Origin: Wurfbainia villosa
Taxonomy: Eukaryota; Streptophyta; Magnoliopsida; Zingiberales; Zingiberaceae
DNA length: 64,000 nt
Assembly: GCA_025175895.1 (NCBI GenBank)
Contig: JAKLTH010000217.1
Location: 1 to 64,000, forward strand
Reading direction: 5' to 3'
Shown: positions 20,895 through 31,650 of the stretch, piece by piece
Layout of the letters: each line of letters opens with the position of its first letter
Numbering within the stretch: position 1 is the stretch's first letter
The notes under the pieces: generated by a model
Seen by the model: only the letters and a program-made list of their open reading frames with translations
Databases searched by the model: none
Told to the model about the DNA's origin: nothing
Translations under genes and position numbers: made by a program

Positions 20895-22702
20895 TGTTGG
20901 GTTTTTCGAGCCACAATAACCGCTTTTTGCGTTGCGGAAACCTCGGAATCTTTGGCCACGGATCCGTGCGAAGATATATTAAAATAAAACATGTATGTGC
21001 TTACTAAAAACCCTAGATCTACCTTAGATCTAAGAGGTGAGATCATTACCCTCGATGCGACGCCCTTCGCAAATCCCGCTCGTCCAAAAGGGTTGCCGAA
21101 ACTTGAGAGTGTCAAGTGCACACTCCTCTATTGGTATCCACACAAGCAATAGGTGGAGAAAACACACCCTTGAGTGTGCTAGCACTCTATGGATGGTTCG
21201 GCAAGATGAGGAAGGAGAGGGAGAGCTTGAGAGGAAGAGCACCAAGGAAGAAGATGATGAAATGAGTAACTCACCAAAAATGAATTTCACTTGATAACCA
21301 TCAGTGGCCGACCACTTTGTTTTAGGGGGTTACATGCATGCATGTAACTCCTATGACCCTTGGTCTCCTTCATGATGTGGCACCATTGACAAAGTCAATG
21401 ATGATGTGGAGCATCATCATTGGCGTCCATGCCAAGTCATCATCATGACATGACATTTGGTCAAGTCAAACTTGACCTTTCATCTTCCTCTAAAGTCAAG
21501 TCAAACTTGACCTCTAATCTCCATGGTTGATCAAATCTAACCACTTGACTCAAGTCTCTATTCATTTTAATTTAAATTGATTTGATGAATCAAATCTAAA
21601 TTAGACTCATTCAACACTTGAATCAACTTGAGTCTAACTCAATTAGTCTAATTTGGATTACTCTTAATCAATTTGGTTCATCCATGAACCTAATCCTCAT
21701 AGTTCATCATATGAACCTAATCTCCATCTAATTGCTCTTATGTGTGTGACCCTATAGGTTCTTGTAGCGTTAGCGATGTCCCTAAACCGATTTAGGAACA
21801 TAAGCGATGGCGGTATCTAGCAACACATCATTGCTACCCAAGTTACAAGAATGTTGAGCTCCAACATCACCTTTGTGACTACTAATTGTGACTCTCACAA
21901 TATGTGACAATGTCCCTCTATCCTTGACATCTAGATTGACCAATCAAGGCATAGACCGTGTCATCCTCGGTACAATCTAAATCTTGATCTCCAAGTAGAC
22001 TCACTCTAATCAAATGAGCTCAATATCTCATATTGACTCATTTGGGCATGGCCATGCACTTTGTGGTCTCACTCTATCAAGAATATCGATGTCACCCCCG
22101 TCATATAGGAGGGATAGATCCCATCTACATCACTCACATCCCTCCGCATAATTTGTTACATACCCAGTAATCGCCTTTATAGTCCACCCATTTACGGGTG
22201 ACGTTTGACGAAGCCAAAGTATGCAACTCCTTATGTAGGGAACCATGGTGACTTCAGGTCTAAGGACTAATAGTCATACTAATAGCCACATGAGAAATTA
22301 TATGACACTCATATAACGATCAATGATACTTTCTCATGGCGGGTCATTCAGTATACATTCTCCAATGCATACCCATGTGTCAACTTAATATCTCATATCC
22401 ATGACTTGTGAGATCAAGTCATCGTGTTGATCTACATGCTAGTCTTTATGCATTAACATTGTCCCTGAATGTTAATACTCGACTAGGAATGATTAAGAGT
22501 AGTGTTCTCTATATCATCTCATTATCGATTCAGTCAATCGATTGATATAGATAAGAACCTACTACTCAAGGACATTATTATATTTAGTTATTTGGCACCA
22601 ATACAAGTAAATATAATAACCATGCCTTTATAAATAGGAATATGATACAATAAAGTCCATACAACAATCATCACATGATTGGCTCTAGGGCTTTCACTAA
22701 CA
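20895..22702 (-). mobile_element. Solo LTR of a Copia element
   Basis: An 1808-bp block starts TGTTGGGTTTTTCG, ends TTTCACTAACA and is flanked by GGGTT on both sides (20890-20894, 22703-22707). No internal region is present, so it is a solo LTR left by recombination between two LTRs. It shares long blocks with the LTRs of E and G (for example 22100-22150 and 22225-22400), so it belongs to the same wider family. Orientation follows from those LTRs. Confidence 0.9.
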
Positions 22703-22835
22703 GGGTTAAGGGAGAGTTGCATGTATTTAGGGGGAGTGTTTGATATCCATGTTTTACATGCTTTCTTCCTTATGTATTTTGGTTAAATGTTTTACCTAAC
22801 TTAAACGGATTGCCGCACATCAAAAAGGGAGAGAT
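22703..22835 (+). other. Element S1 3' internal end with polypurine tract
   Basis: GGGTT is followed by an AGGGGGAGTG-containing stretch and, at 22822-22835, AAAAAGGGAGAGAT directly before the LTR. Sireviruses typically carry such purine-rich motifs here. Confidence 0.75.
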
Positions 22836-23934
22836 TGTTAGGGCAATCAACCCATGAATGATGTGTTTTGATGTGTGTGGCAAAGGGTTTAATTTAGGTT
22901 GATTATGAGTTTAATATGTGTGTTGAAGTCGTGCAGGACTTAGTTATTCACACATGGTGAAAGCATTGGCAAGTCACCATCTCGTGACTCGGTCCTTGAG
23001 TCGGTGAAGGATAGCATTGCGGAAGTCGTGCGCTTGGTGAATCCGAGGGATCACCGGACGAGGAGCATTGGAGTGAAGCCAAAGGAAGTAGACTTCAGGG
23101 CGAGACATGAAGGATGACATTGCGAAGTTGTGCGCTTGGTGCATCCGAGGGACGTGGCTGGATGAAGAGAACTTCAAGGCAAGGGACTCCAAGGGAAGAT
23201 GAGAGTGAGCGATTGTAACCTGGGACGGGGTAGCTTTTAGGTGAACTTGGCCAATTGGCTAAGTGTCGAATGGCTTTTCCCGACATCAGTCGACTGCTCC
23301 AAGTCGACTGATGTCGAGGGTTTCGGGCACAGAAGCTTTGGCAGTCGAGTGATCTCGTCGACCACTCGACTGTTGGCTTCATCAGTCGACTGATGGGAAG
23401 ATCAGTCGACTGATGTTGGAGTCGTTGGTTAAAATCCAACGTGGATGAAGCCGTTGCAAGGTAACGGCTACATCAACAGTCGACTGATGGCTGCATCAGT
23501 TGACTGCTAGTTGTCCAATGGGAAGAATGACCTCTTCCCTATAAGAAGAGGCCTTGGGTCATTTTGGGGTGTTAATGCTTCATCTCCAAACATATTCCCA
23601 AGTGCCTAAACGAATTCTACTCCTCTTACTTGCTTTTATTTCAATTATATTGTAAGAGAGAGTGTTCTTGTAAGAAAGGTTACCTCCACCTAGCTTTGTG
23701 CAAAGAAGAGATTAGTGGATTGATTAAGGAGTGGACTAGCGGCAAGGGTCGTGAACCATGTTACGTCTTCTTGTTAGTATTTGTGATTTCATTTCCCTTT
23801 GCATTGCTTAATTGTTTTACTTTAGCATTGTATTTCTGTTGTGCTAACCGTTGATTGTAGACAATTAAGCAAGCGATTACCATCTACGATAAAGAGGGTT
23901 ATTCACCCCCCTCTAGCCGACCATCGATCCTCCA
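22836..23934 (+). repeat. Element S1 3' LTR
   Basis: It begins TGTTAGGGCAATC right after the polypurine tract and ends near CACCCCCCTCTAGCCGACC..CCTCCA (about 23934; the end is estimated). It contains at least eight variants of the palindrome CAGTCGACTG between 23280 and 23510 and a TATAAGAAG box at 23540. The partner 5' LTR lies outside the window, so the call rests on the tract, the TG start and the S1 gag upstream. Confidence 0.72.
23540..23548 (+). promoter_or_regulatory. TATA-like box in S1 LTR
   Basis: TATAAGAAG follows the block of CAGTCGACTG palindromes, a plausible U3 promoter position. Confidence 0.4.
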
Positions 23935-24852
23935 ATAAAGAGGTGAGGCCGAGTCCTCTGTAGGGGGACAAAGCTAGGCGTAGATCCGATGAAAAGTCCG
24001 TGTGGAACTTAGTAGTCGAGATCGAGCAGTATTAATATTGCTATCGCATTTCATATTATGTATTTGTGCTAATTCTGTTTTGCAAGGATCAATCGACTGG
24101 ATGGATTCAAGTCGACTGAAGTCCAGTCAACTGAAGATGTATCAGTCGATTGGATACCTATTTGGCAGGATCAGCTGGTGATCGATTGGAGATCGTCGGC
24201 GTAGATTGAAAGGGCTTGAGTCATTGAAGAGTTTGAGTCGGTGAAGAGCGAAATTTCGATGCGGAGCCGGTGGCGTGGAGTCGATTGAGAGGATTGATCA
24301 TTTGGAAGACCACAAATTCCATATCGACGAGTTGATGTGGAGTCGACTGGAAGGCATTCCAGTCGATTGGAAAAAGTTTATAAAAGTCATGCTCGACCAG
24401 ATCCAATCATCGAACTCAATTAACGTCGAAGTGTTGTCGAAATATTTGCTCGTCCACTAAATTTTCATTCCACAACAAGGCAACCTTCTGACACACTGCA
24501 ACTACTTCTACAATCCCTTAGTGTCGGTATAAAGTCTTGTATTTCATTTCAATTTATTATTTCGGTTCTGCACTTAATTTTAAGAAGAGTGGGTAGTGTG
24601 TTACCCTTCTTCATCATTTGTAAAAAGTGAAACCCTCCGAAGTCGAGAGTTCTCGAGTCAGAGGTTATTTAGTGAATTGCCCATCAAGGTAGCTCGCGGG
24701 AGAGCTACGGGCCTTGGAGTAGCAACCCAGTTAGGGTTGTGAACCAAGTAAATTGTTGTGTCTAACTTGTTTAATTTCCGCTGCATATCATGTTTAGAAA
24801 AATTAATAAAATACTGAGATTCATCCCCCCTCTCGGTCTACTCGATCATACA
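23935..24852 (+). repeat. Element S2 5' LTR, 5'-truncated
   Basis: It matches the 3' part of 29270-30516, from about AAGAGGTGAG onwards, and ends GATCATACA before the PBS. The join to the S1 LTR at about 23935 is approximate. It contains CAGTCGATTGG-type palindromes and a TATAAAAG box at 24379-24386. Confidence 0.8.
24379..24386 (+). promoter_or_regulatory. TATA box in S2 5' LTR
   Basis: TATAAAAG is conserved at the same place in the 3' LTR (30042-30049). Confidence 0.6.
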
Positions 24853-24854
24853 AT

Positions 24855-24866
24855 TGGTATCAGAGC
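24855..24866 (+). other. Element S2 primer-binding site (initiator Met tRNA)
   Basis: TGGTATCAGAGC follows the LTR end by two bases. Confidence 0.88.
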
Positions 24867-24904
24867 AGGGGCGCTCCGAATTGGTGCAACCACCATCGTT
24901 GAGC

Positions 24905-25560
24905 TTTAGATTAATTTAGAATAATTTTAATTAGTTTTTCTTGCTTAAAATAATTTTAATTAATTTTTCTTGCATTAGAATAATTTTAATTAATTTTTCT
25001 TGCTTAGAATAATTTTAATTAATTTTTCTTGCATTAAAATAATTTTAATTAATTTTTCTTTCTTAGAATAATATTAATTAATTTTTCTCACTTAGTAAAA
25101 TAAATTAATTTTCTACACATTTAATTAATTAAATTAATTTTCTGCACAATTAGTAAATTAAATTAATTTTCTACACATTTAATTAATTAAATAATTTGTC
25201 TACAATTAAAAATTATTTTTTGCATTTAAAATCATTTTCTGTATTTAAAAATTATTTTCTATATTTAAAATCATTTTCTGCATTTAAAAATAATTTTCTA
25301 TATTTAAAAAAATCCTTAATATAATTTTCTGTATTTAAAAATTACCATAATATTTTTTTCAGCATTTTAAAACATTACCATAATATTTTTCAACATTTAA
25401 AAATTGGTAAAATATTTTTTTACATTTAGAAAATTTGTAAAATATTTTTTTGCATTAGATTATAGTTTTTTGCTACAATTAGTTTAATTTTTTAATAATC
25501 TTATCATAGAATAAATTTCATTAACATTTGCAATTTAAATAATTCTTAATTATTGTAAGT
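24905..25560 (+). repeat. A/T-rich tandem repeats in S2 leader
   Basis: A unit of about 29-30 bp (AATAATTTTAATTAATTTTT, then CTTGCTTAG) repeats some six times to about 25090. Shorter AATTAATTTTCTACACATTT and ATTTAAAAATTATTTTCTGT units then run to about 25400. No gene is supported. Confidence 0.8.
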
Positions 25561-25596
25561 ATGAATAATTCTTAATTTTAGTTGATTTAAATAGAA

Positions 25597-26672
25597 ATGT
25601 CTTATTTAGAGGGACTAATCACCGTTTGCCCTCCTCTCTTTAACGGAGAGGATTTTTCTTCTTTGAAGAGGCGAATGGAGTGTTTTTTGAAAACCGATCT
25701 AAAGGTTTAGTTCCCGATTAGGAAAAGGTTCATAGCTCCGGTAGACGACTCGGGTGAGTTGTTAGATTCGGAGAAATAGACCGTAAACTTTAGGAAAAAG
25801 GCACAAGTCGATTACAAGGCTTTAAACACCTTGCAATGCAGAGTCACAAATAAAAAGCTAAGTCGAATCGGGTTAGTAAAAATGCTAAAGAATTATGGGA
25901 TAAATTAATTTTATTACATGAACAGACTAACTTGAGTCAACTCGAGGATGGTCTAGTTTTAATGGCAGGAACGAACACAAAAGAAAAGAAATCCAAATCA
26001 AGAAAGAGGAAAAGGAAGAAAGCATTTAAGGCCAAATTGGACAAGTCGTCGTCGGAAGAGTCAGACATAGAAATATCAACGAATTGCTTCGTAGCACTCA
26101 TGGCAGCAGACGAGTCCGAAGAAGAGACAAACTCCAAGTTCGAGTCCGAGTCTGAGTCCGAGAGAAGCCACGGATTCGCATCTGTTTTCGAAGGTTCTGA
26201 TGAGGTAACCTCTCCCCTAGAAGATAAATTGTATAACATAATTGCATTCCTAGGTAGGAAACTAGCCAAGTCCGAGAATCGAGTCGACTCGCTTCTTGAG
26301 GAAGTTCAAGTACTTAAGGAGCAAGTCAACTCGAATACTTCGATTTGCCAAATTAAGGATAGAGACTCAACTCGAGTTGCAAAGCTTGAGGAAGAGAACT
26401 CTGTCCTAAAAAGGCAAGTAGAGGACCTCACCGGATCATTAGAAAGGTTCACGTCGGGATCCAAGTATCTCAATATGATGATTGGGTCTCAACGAGCCAT
26501 GTACAACAAGTCCGGGCTCGGATACAAGGCTAAGGACACATATAGATCATACATATCCTTGTTTAATAGAAATGCTAAGGGATGAGTCCAAGCTTGGGTT
26601 CCTAAGACTAGCTTAGTCAATCAAGTTGGACAAAACCAATTTTGGATTCCCAAAGAACAAGTTAGTGAATAA
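25597..26672 (+). pseudogene. Element S2 gag (Sirevirus type)
   Basis: The ATG at 25597 starts MSYLEGLITVCPPLFNGEDF, then SLKRRMECFLKTDL, the start of the Copia-type Gag domain. In-frame stops follow at about 25708 and 25778. KELWDKLILLHEQTN leads into the open part (25932-26585): a Lys-rich KKSKSRKRKRKK tract, CFVALMAADESEEE, an acidic Ser/Glu run, and a coiled coil from about residue 95 to 175. Then GSQRAMYNKSGLGYK and, past one TGA, AWVPKTSLVN..FWIPKEQV to the stop at 26672. The middle of the capsid domain looks deleted. No CCHC knuckle is seen. Confidence 0.8.
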
Positions 26673-26864
26673 GACCCAACAAAGCTACTATGCAGGGGGA
26701 GCTAACACGTTGATTGTTTCCTTAATTAGATAAAACACTTGCATGCTTTAGTTTACTTTACTTGCTTAATTTAGAATAGACTAGATAGGAAATAAAGTAG
26801 TTTAAACTTGAACAACCTAGTACTAAGACAACTGAATTGATAGTAAGTTAGAGAAGCTCTTCGA

Positions 26865-26937
26865 AGTGCATGTCTATGAAGTAGTCGTTGCTCCGATATT
26901 TAAGAAGGCCATGTGCCTCGCCATGACCTGGTGCACT
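26865..26937 (+). other. Nested hairpin motif, copy 1
   Basis: AGTGCA (26865) can pair with TGCACT (26932), GTCGT (26884) with ATGAC (26923), and AGGC with GCCT around a CATGT loop (26905-26917). The core GTCGTTGCTC..AAGAAGGCC..GTGCCTCGCC..GACCTGG is shared with copy 2 and with element E. Confidence 0.6.
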
Positions 26938-27031
26938 AAGTCGAGTGGAACTAACCGAAGCTAACTCACTAAGTCTTTAACTAGTTAAGCTAAGGCTTAG
27001 TCTAAAGCGAATCGAGTATTTGATTCCTTTA

Positions 27032-27106
27032 TTGACTTTGTCTTGGAAGTGGTCGTTGCTCTGATAACCAAGAAGGCCACGTGCCTTGCCACGACCTGGA
27101 AGTCAA
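27032..27106 (+). other. Nested hairpin motif, copy 2
   Basis: TTGACTT (27032) can pair with AAGTCAA (27100), GGTCGT (27051) with ACGACC (27091), and AAGGC with GCCTT around a CACGT loop (27073-27087). The outer stem differs in sequence from copy 1 but keeps its pairing and position. Confidence 0.6.
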
Positions 27107-27289
27107 TACAGGAAAAACCTACTTGACTAGCTCAAACCAAGTTTGAATCTAACACAAGTTTAAACACTTTGAAATTGCTCATTAAATTTAATTAAGATAA
27201 AAATTCTAATCTCACAAAATTCATAGGAATAATTGTATTGAAAACCTAGTTTGGGCGAGATGATTAAGATCTTAATTAAGCTTAATTTA

Positions 27290-27760
27290 GCTTAACTCAA
27301 CCTAATAAACTTAATTAATTTACCTTAACAATAACATAATTAAACTTAAAAACAACTCAACAACAACTTAATTAAACTTAAAAACAACTCAACAACAACT
27401 TAATTAAACTTAACAACAACTTAATTAAACTTAATAACAACTTAATTAAATTTAATCACAACATAATTAAACTTAACAACAATGTAATTAAACTCAACAA
27501 CAACTTAATTAAACTTAACAACAACTTAATTAATTAAACTTAAAAACAACTCAACAACAACTTAATTAAACTTAATGACAACATAATTAAACTTAATCAC
27601 AATTCAATTAAAGTTAACAACCACTTAATTAAACTTAACAACTTAACTAAACAACTAAACTTAACAACTTACCTTGATTAAACTTAACAACTTAAATAAA
27701 CAACTAAACTTAACAACTTAACTAAACAATTAAACTTAACAACTTAACCTAACTAATCTT
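27290..27760 (+). repeat. A/T-rich tandem array
   Basis: Irregular units of about 20-25 bp built on AACTTAATTAAACTTAACAAC repeat some twenty times. The array is low-complexity and lies inside S2. Confidence 0.85.
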
Positions 27761-28189
27761 ATCAATCCAAACCATCTAATCAATTCAACTTAAATATTTA
27801 ATCAACTCAAATACAATCAAATCAACACAATTAATCCAAAATCAATTCAAAATAAATCGCTTTATTCAAAATTTAAATTAAGAAGGAGAAAATAGTTTCA
27901 TGTTTATTTTGAAAAGGAGGAGTCTTAATTGTGTTTCAAACACTCTAGCTTTAAGGGGAGATCAAGAGCCAAGGGGGAAACAGAAAAATTTAAAGCAAGC
28001 TAAGAAACTATCTTTTTGAAAACTTCACGATTTAATTAAGAAGGAGTTACAAAATGCTAATTAAAGGGGAGAAAAACTTAGGCTTGAATACTCTTTGAAA
28101 AGCTTAAATATTTTCAAGTTTAAAATACATAAAAATTCTACTTAGGTTTTGATGTATGGGGAGAAAACAATTAAACATTTTAAAGCCTT

Positions 28190-28860
28190 TATTCAGGGGG
28201 GAGCATTAGAAATTTTGAAAATTTTTGAAAATAAGTTACGTATTACTAGGCTTCTATGTGGGTTGTTGAGTTAAATAGACGCATGAGGTGGAAGTATAAT
28301 GTCGAAATTTTGAAAATTTATAAGTTTGATAATTCTCTAAAAATGTTAAAAATCAATTTTCATTCAAGGGGAATTTTGAAAATTTTGAAAATTAATAATT
28401 TTGAAAATCAAATGTTATTCAGGAGGAGTTTTGAAAATTTTGAAATTTAATAAGTTTGAAAATTTTTAAAAATTTTGAAAATTAATTTTTATTCTCGGGG
28501 AGTTTTGGAAAATTGAAAATTTTTAAAAATTTTAAAATAAAGTTTTTATTCAGGGGGAGTTTTGGAAAATTAAAAATTTTAAAAATAAAGTTTTTTTCGG
28601 GGGGAGTGTTGAAAAATTGAATTTTTTTGAAAATTCCTTTTAAATTTTGAAAATAATGTTTTTATTTAGGGGGAGTTTTTTTTTATAATTTGAAAATTTA
28701 AAATTTTTTGAATAATTCAGGGAGAGTTTTTGAAATTTTTTTTTGAATTATTTAGGGGGAGTTTTTGAAAAACTTTAAAAATTTTGAACAATTCAGGGGG
28801 AGTTTTTGAAATATTTGAAAATTTTGAAAAAAATTCTTCAACGAGTGTTAAAAAGTTGCA
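28190..28860 (+). repeat. Array of polypurine-tract-like motifs upstream of S2 3' LTR
   Basis: About ten copies of TTCAGGGGGAGTTTTTGAAA-like sequence occur between 28190 and 28860, separated by A/T-rich spacers of 30-75 bp. Repeated polypurine-like motifs before the 3' LTR are a known trait of Sireviruses, which supports the lineage call. Confidence 0.8.
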
Positions 28861-29255
28861 AATTTTTAAGTTTGAAAATTTTTATAGTTTGACAATTTTT
28901 GAAGTTAGAAATATTGTTGAAAAGCTTAAAGTAAATCAAATTTCAAATATTTTTTTTTAGTTTGATAATTTGTCATATTTGTGAAACCTTAACTCTCCAC
29001 TATATTATGTTGGCGTATTTTTAACTTAATCCTTATTTTTGATGTATGCCAAAGGGGGAGAGAAGAGATATAAAATTATAGACTTAAAAAGAGATATAAA
29101 GTTATGTGGAAGCAAAAATTTGATAAGGACATATGCATCTCATACATGGTTAAATTTATGCATGACAAAAGTTGTTGGTTCATTTCTTATATTTGTCAAA
29201 ATATGGAGATTGATATTTGATTCTCCTAACTTTAACTGATGTGTTGTCATACATC

Positions 29256-29269
29256 AAAAAGGAAGAGAT
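29256..29269 (+). other. Element S2 polypurine tract
   Basis: AAAAAGGAAGAGAT directly precedes the 3' LTR and parallels the S1 tract at 22822. Confidence 0.75.
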
Positions 29270-30516
29270 TATTGATGCAGTGAGCATCACTCCTTAGTTT
29301 TGATGTATGAACCACAGTTAAGAGTTAAGATTCACTTGTGATCTAATATAAGTGTTAAGTATGCATGTTTAACAGGAAGTCATAGTAGGTCATGTTGACT
29401 GGATAATAGGCATGTATCTTGATAGATTAGGAGGACCGGACACTAGACATGAAGTCCAGATGGGTCGTATGGACCGGACATTTGGCATGAAGACCGGTTG
29501 GGTTAGGAGACTAGACAATCGATAAAAAGTCCAGCTGGGTCAGGCAGACAGAATAGCTGGTGGAAGCCATGGTGGGTCAGATCGGATATCAAGAATGGTA
29601 AGTCTGGCAGGTAGCCGACAGGTAAGCCTCGAGTGAAGAGGTGAGTCATAGTCATCGATCGGACGAAAAGTCCGCATGGGACTTAGTAGTTGAGATCGAG
29701 TAGTATTACTACTTCTATCGCATTTCATATTATGTATTTGTGCTAATCCTATTTTGCAAGGATCAATCGACTAGATGGATTCAAGTCGACTGAAGTCCAG
29801 TCAACTAAAGATGTATCAGTCGACTGGATACCTATTTGGCAGGATCAACTGGTGATTGATCGGTGATTATTTGACGCAGATGGAAAGGGCTTGAGTCGAC
29901 TGAAGAGTGAAATTTCCCGATGCGGAGCCGAGTGACGTGGAGTCAACTGGAGAGGATTCAGTCGACTGGAAGACCACGAATTTCATATCGATGGGCTGAT
30001 GTGGCATCGACTGAAAGAGTTCCAATCGATTGGAAAAAGTTTATAAAAGTTGTGCTCGACCAGATCCAATCATAAAACTCAATCAATGTCGAAGTGATGT
30101 CAAAATATTTGCTCGTCCACTAAATTTTCATTCCACAACAAGGTGACCTTCCGACACACTGCAACTACTTCTACAATCCCTTAGTGTCGGTATAAAGTCT
30201 TTCTTTTCATTTTAATTTATTATTTCACTTTTGTACTTAATTTTAAAAAAAGTAGCTAGTGTGTTACCCTTCTTCATCATTTGTAAAAAGCGAAACTCTT
30301 TGAAGTCGAGAGTTCTCGAGTCAGAGGTTATTTAGTGAATTGCCCATTGAGGTAGCTCATGGGAGAGCTTCGAGCCTTAGAGTAGCAACCCAGTTAGGGT
30401 TGTGAACCAAGTAAATTGCTATGTCTAACTTTTTTAATTTCCACTGCATATTCTGTTTAGAAAAATTAATAAAATACCAAGATTCACCCCCCTCTCTCGG
30501 TCTACTCGATCATACA
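29270..30516 (+). repeat. Element S2 3' LTR
   Basis: It starts TATTGATGCAG (probably once TGTTGATG) and ends GATCATACA. The first half has GACCGGACAC/GACCGGACAT repeats near 29430-29500, as in Sirevirus LTRs. The second half has the CAGTCGACTGG palindromes and a TATAAAAG box (30042-30049). Confidence 0.85.
30042..30049 (+). promoter_or_regulatory. TATA box in S2 3' LTR
   Basis: TATAAAAG, identical in sequence and context to 24379-24386. Confidence 0.55.
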
Positions 30517-31650
30517 CTTACCTACCCAAAGTGAGGATCGTTCCCTAGATCTAGCACAAAGTCTTAAAGGTGTGCTCGGTATTGAGAGAAATTGGTGGGT
30601 GTTTTCCCAGTAACCTAACTCGATCTCAAAGGGACACCTAACCATTTCCACCCACGACAACTGTTTTTATCCATCATAATCTTTTTCAATCAATTTTTTT
30701 CTCTTACTCTCTCTTTCTTTCCTCCCTCTTTTTTTTTCCTCTTTTCTTATTCGATTTTTTTCCTCTCTTGGGATTTTGATTTTTTCGAATGGGCTTCGAC
30801 AATCTAAGCATCTCCAGTAACTAAAATGCTAAATCTAGAGTCACCTATGGAGTTCAAAGTACTAGACTACTGAGATGAATCATAACTAAGTACGTACTAG
30901 GTTTTCCCTTTCAGAATGTTCGTCATGTGTAGGTGTAAAAATAAAGCTAACCAATGTAAGTCTAGAACATTAATTAGAGCAAATAAAATAAAATACCACG
31001 AGGTAAATAAAGCTAAGCTACCCATGGAAACAACTCATGATGAAAACCTTAAAAATACTACTGAGGCAGCTTATAGATAGCAAAAACTAAGTGTTGAAAG
31101 AAACTAAACAACCTATGCATGAACAAATGAATGCTAACTAAAATGAAAATATCAAGAAATAAAATACTGCTAGATACAAAATAAATTGAAACTTGGCCCC
31201 CCCCCCCCCCCCAGACTTAAGTGAAACATACCTCAAGTATGGTGGGCGAGGTGGAAAGTCTGGTAGCTTCGGCATCTCAGGGTCTTGGAAGAATCTGATG
31301 TTGAGTCATTGATGCCACATGTACATGTGGTCGATTTGAGAGCTGGTGGATGCATCAGCTGGTCGGTGCTTCTCCTCTCGGGCCCCCTGTGCCTACTGAG
31401 CATGCATATGCTTCCACATCTCCTGGTGGTAGGTTGCTTCCTCCTGGCGACAAGTATCCTCCTCTTGGAAGTAGAAACGAGCCTCGTCGTAGAACTCTTC
31501 GACCCACTAGAAGTGCTCCCGAAAGCCCTAGAACTCTACCTGTGTGTAGGTGCTTTGCTCCTCCCATCGCTGCCTCTACGTTTGCTGCTTAGCATATATG
31601 TCGTCGAGGCGTGATCGAAACTTCAAAAAATCACAGGTAGATGTACCTGC
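30517..31650 (-). mobile_element. Element C, left part: Athila-like element
   Basis: The sequence matches element A from about 1845 to 2850, the 3' untranslated region and the end of the extra ORF. The 3' LTR and about 260 bp next to it are missing where S2 begins. A run of some 15 C lies at about 31197-31212. It ends in CCTGC (31646-31650), the target duplication of element D, and continues at 48182. Confidence 0.85.

Larger units (their letters stand above)
26673..29255 (+). other. Long non-coding 3' part of S2
   Basis: About 2.6 kb with no protein signal. In order it holds two copies of a nested hairpin motif (26865-26937, 27032-27106), an array of ACTTAATTAAACTTAACAAC units (about 27290-27760), a purine-rich motif array (about 28190-28860) and unique A/T-rich DNA. 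In autonomous relatives pol would occupy the space after gag. Confidence 0.7.
23935..30516 (+). mobile_element. Element S2: gag-only Sirevirus-derived retrotransposon
   Basis: The left LTR (to 24852) and right LTR (29270-30516) share the segment from about GAAAAGTCCG to GATCATACA. The left one lacks the first several hundred bases, including the GGACCGGACA repeats. A Met PBS follows the left LTR. The internal part has a broken gag, about 2.6 kb of A/T-rich DNA, an array of purine-rich motifs and a polypurine tract. No protease, RT or integrase is visible. The right end abuts element C with no visible matching duplication, because the left flank is lost. Confidence 0.82.

Noticed and set aside
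24855..24866. TGGTATCAGAGC sites as tRNA genes
   Set aside because: They are 12-14 base primer-binding sites complementary to tRNA-Met; no cloverleaf surrounds any of them.
25932..26585. Coiled-coil acidic protein as a host gene
   Set aside because: It sits between a Met PBS and a polypurine tract inside two LTRs and ends in the WVPK motif shared with S1, so it is retroelement gag.
27032..27106. Nested hairpin as a tRNA or tRNA-derived SINE
   Set aside because: The length and a 7-bp outer stem are suggestive, but there is no A box, no GGTTCGA B box and no anticodon arm.
27290..27760. A/T-rich array as a CRISPR array or centromeric satellite
   Set aside because: Units are irregular and of low complexity, without unique spacers, and lie wholly inside S2; the period is far shorter than typical plant centromeric satellites.
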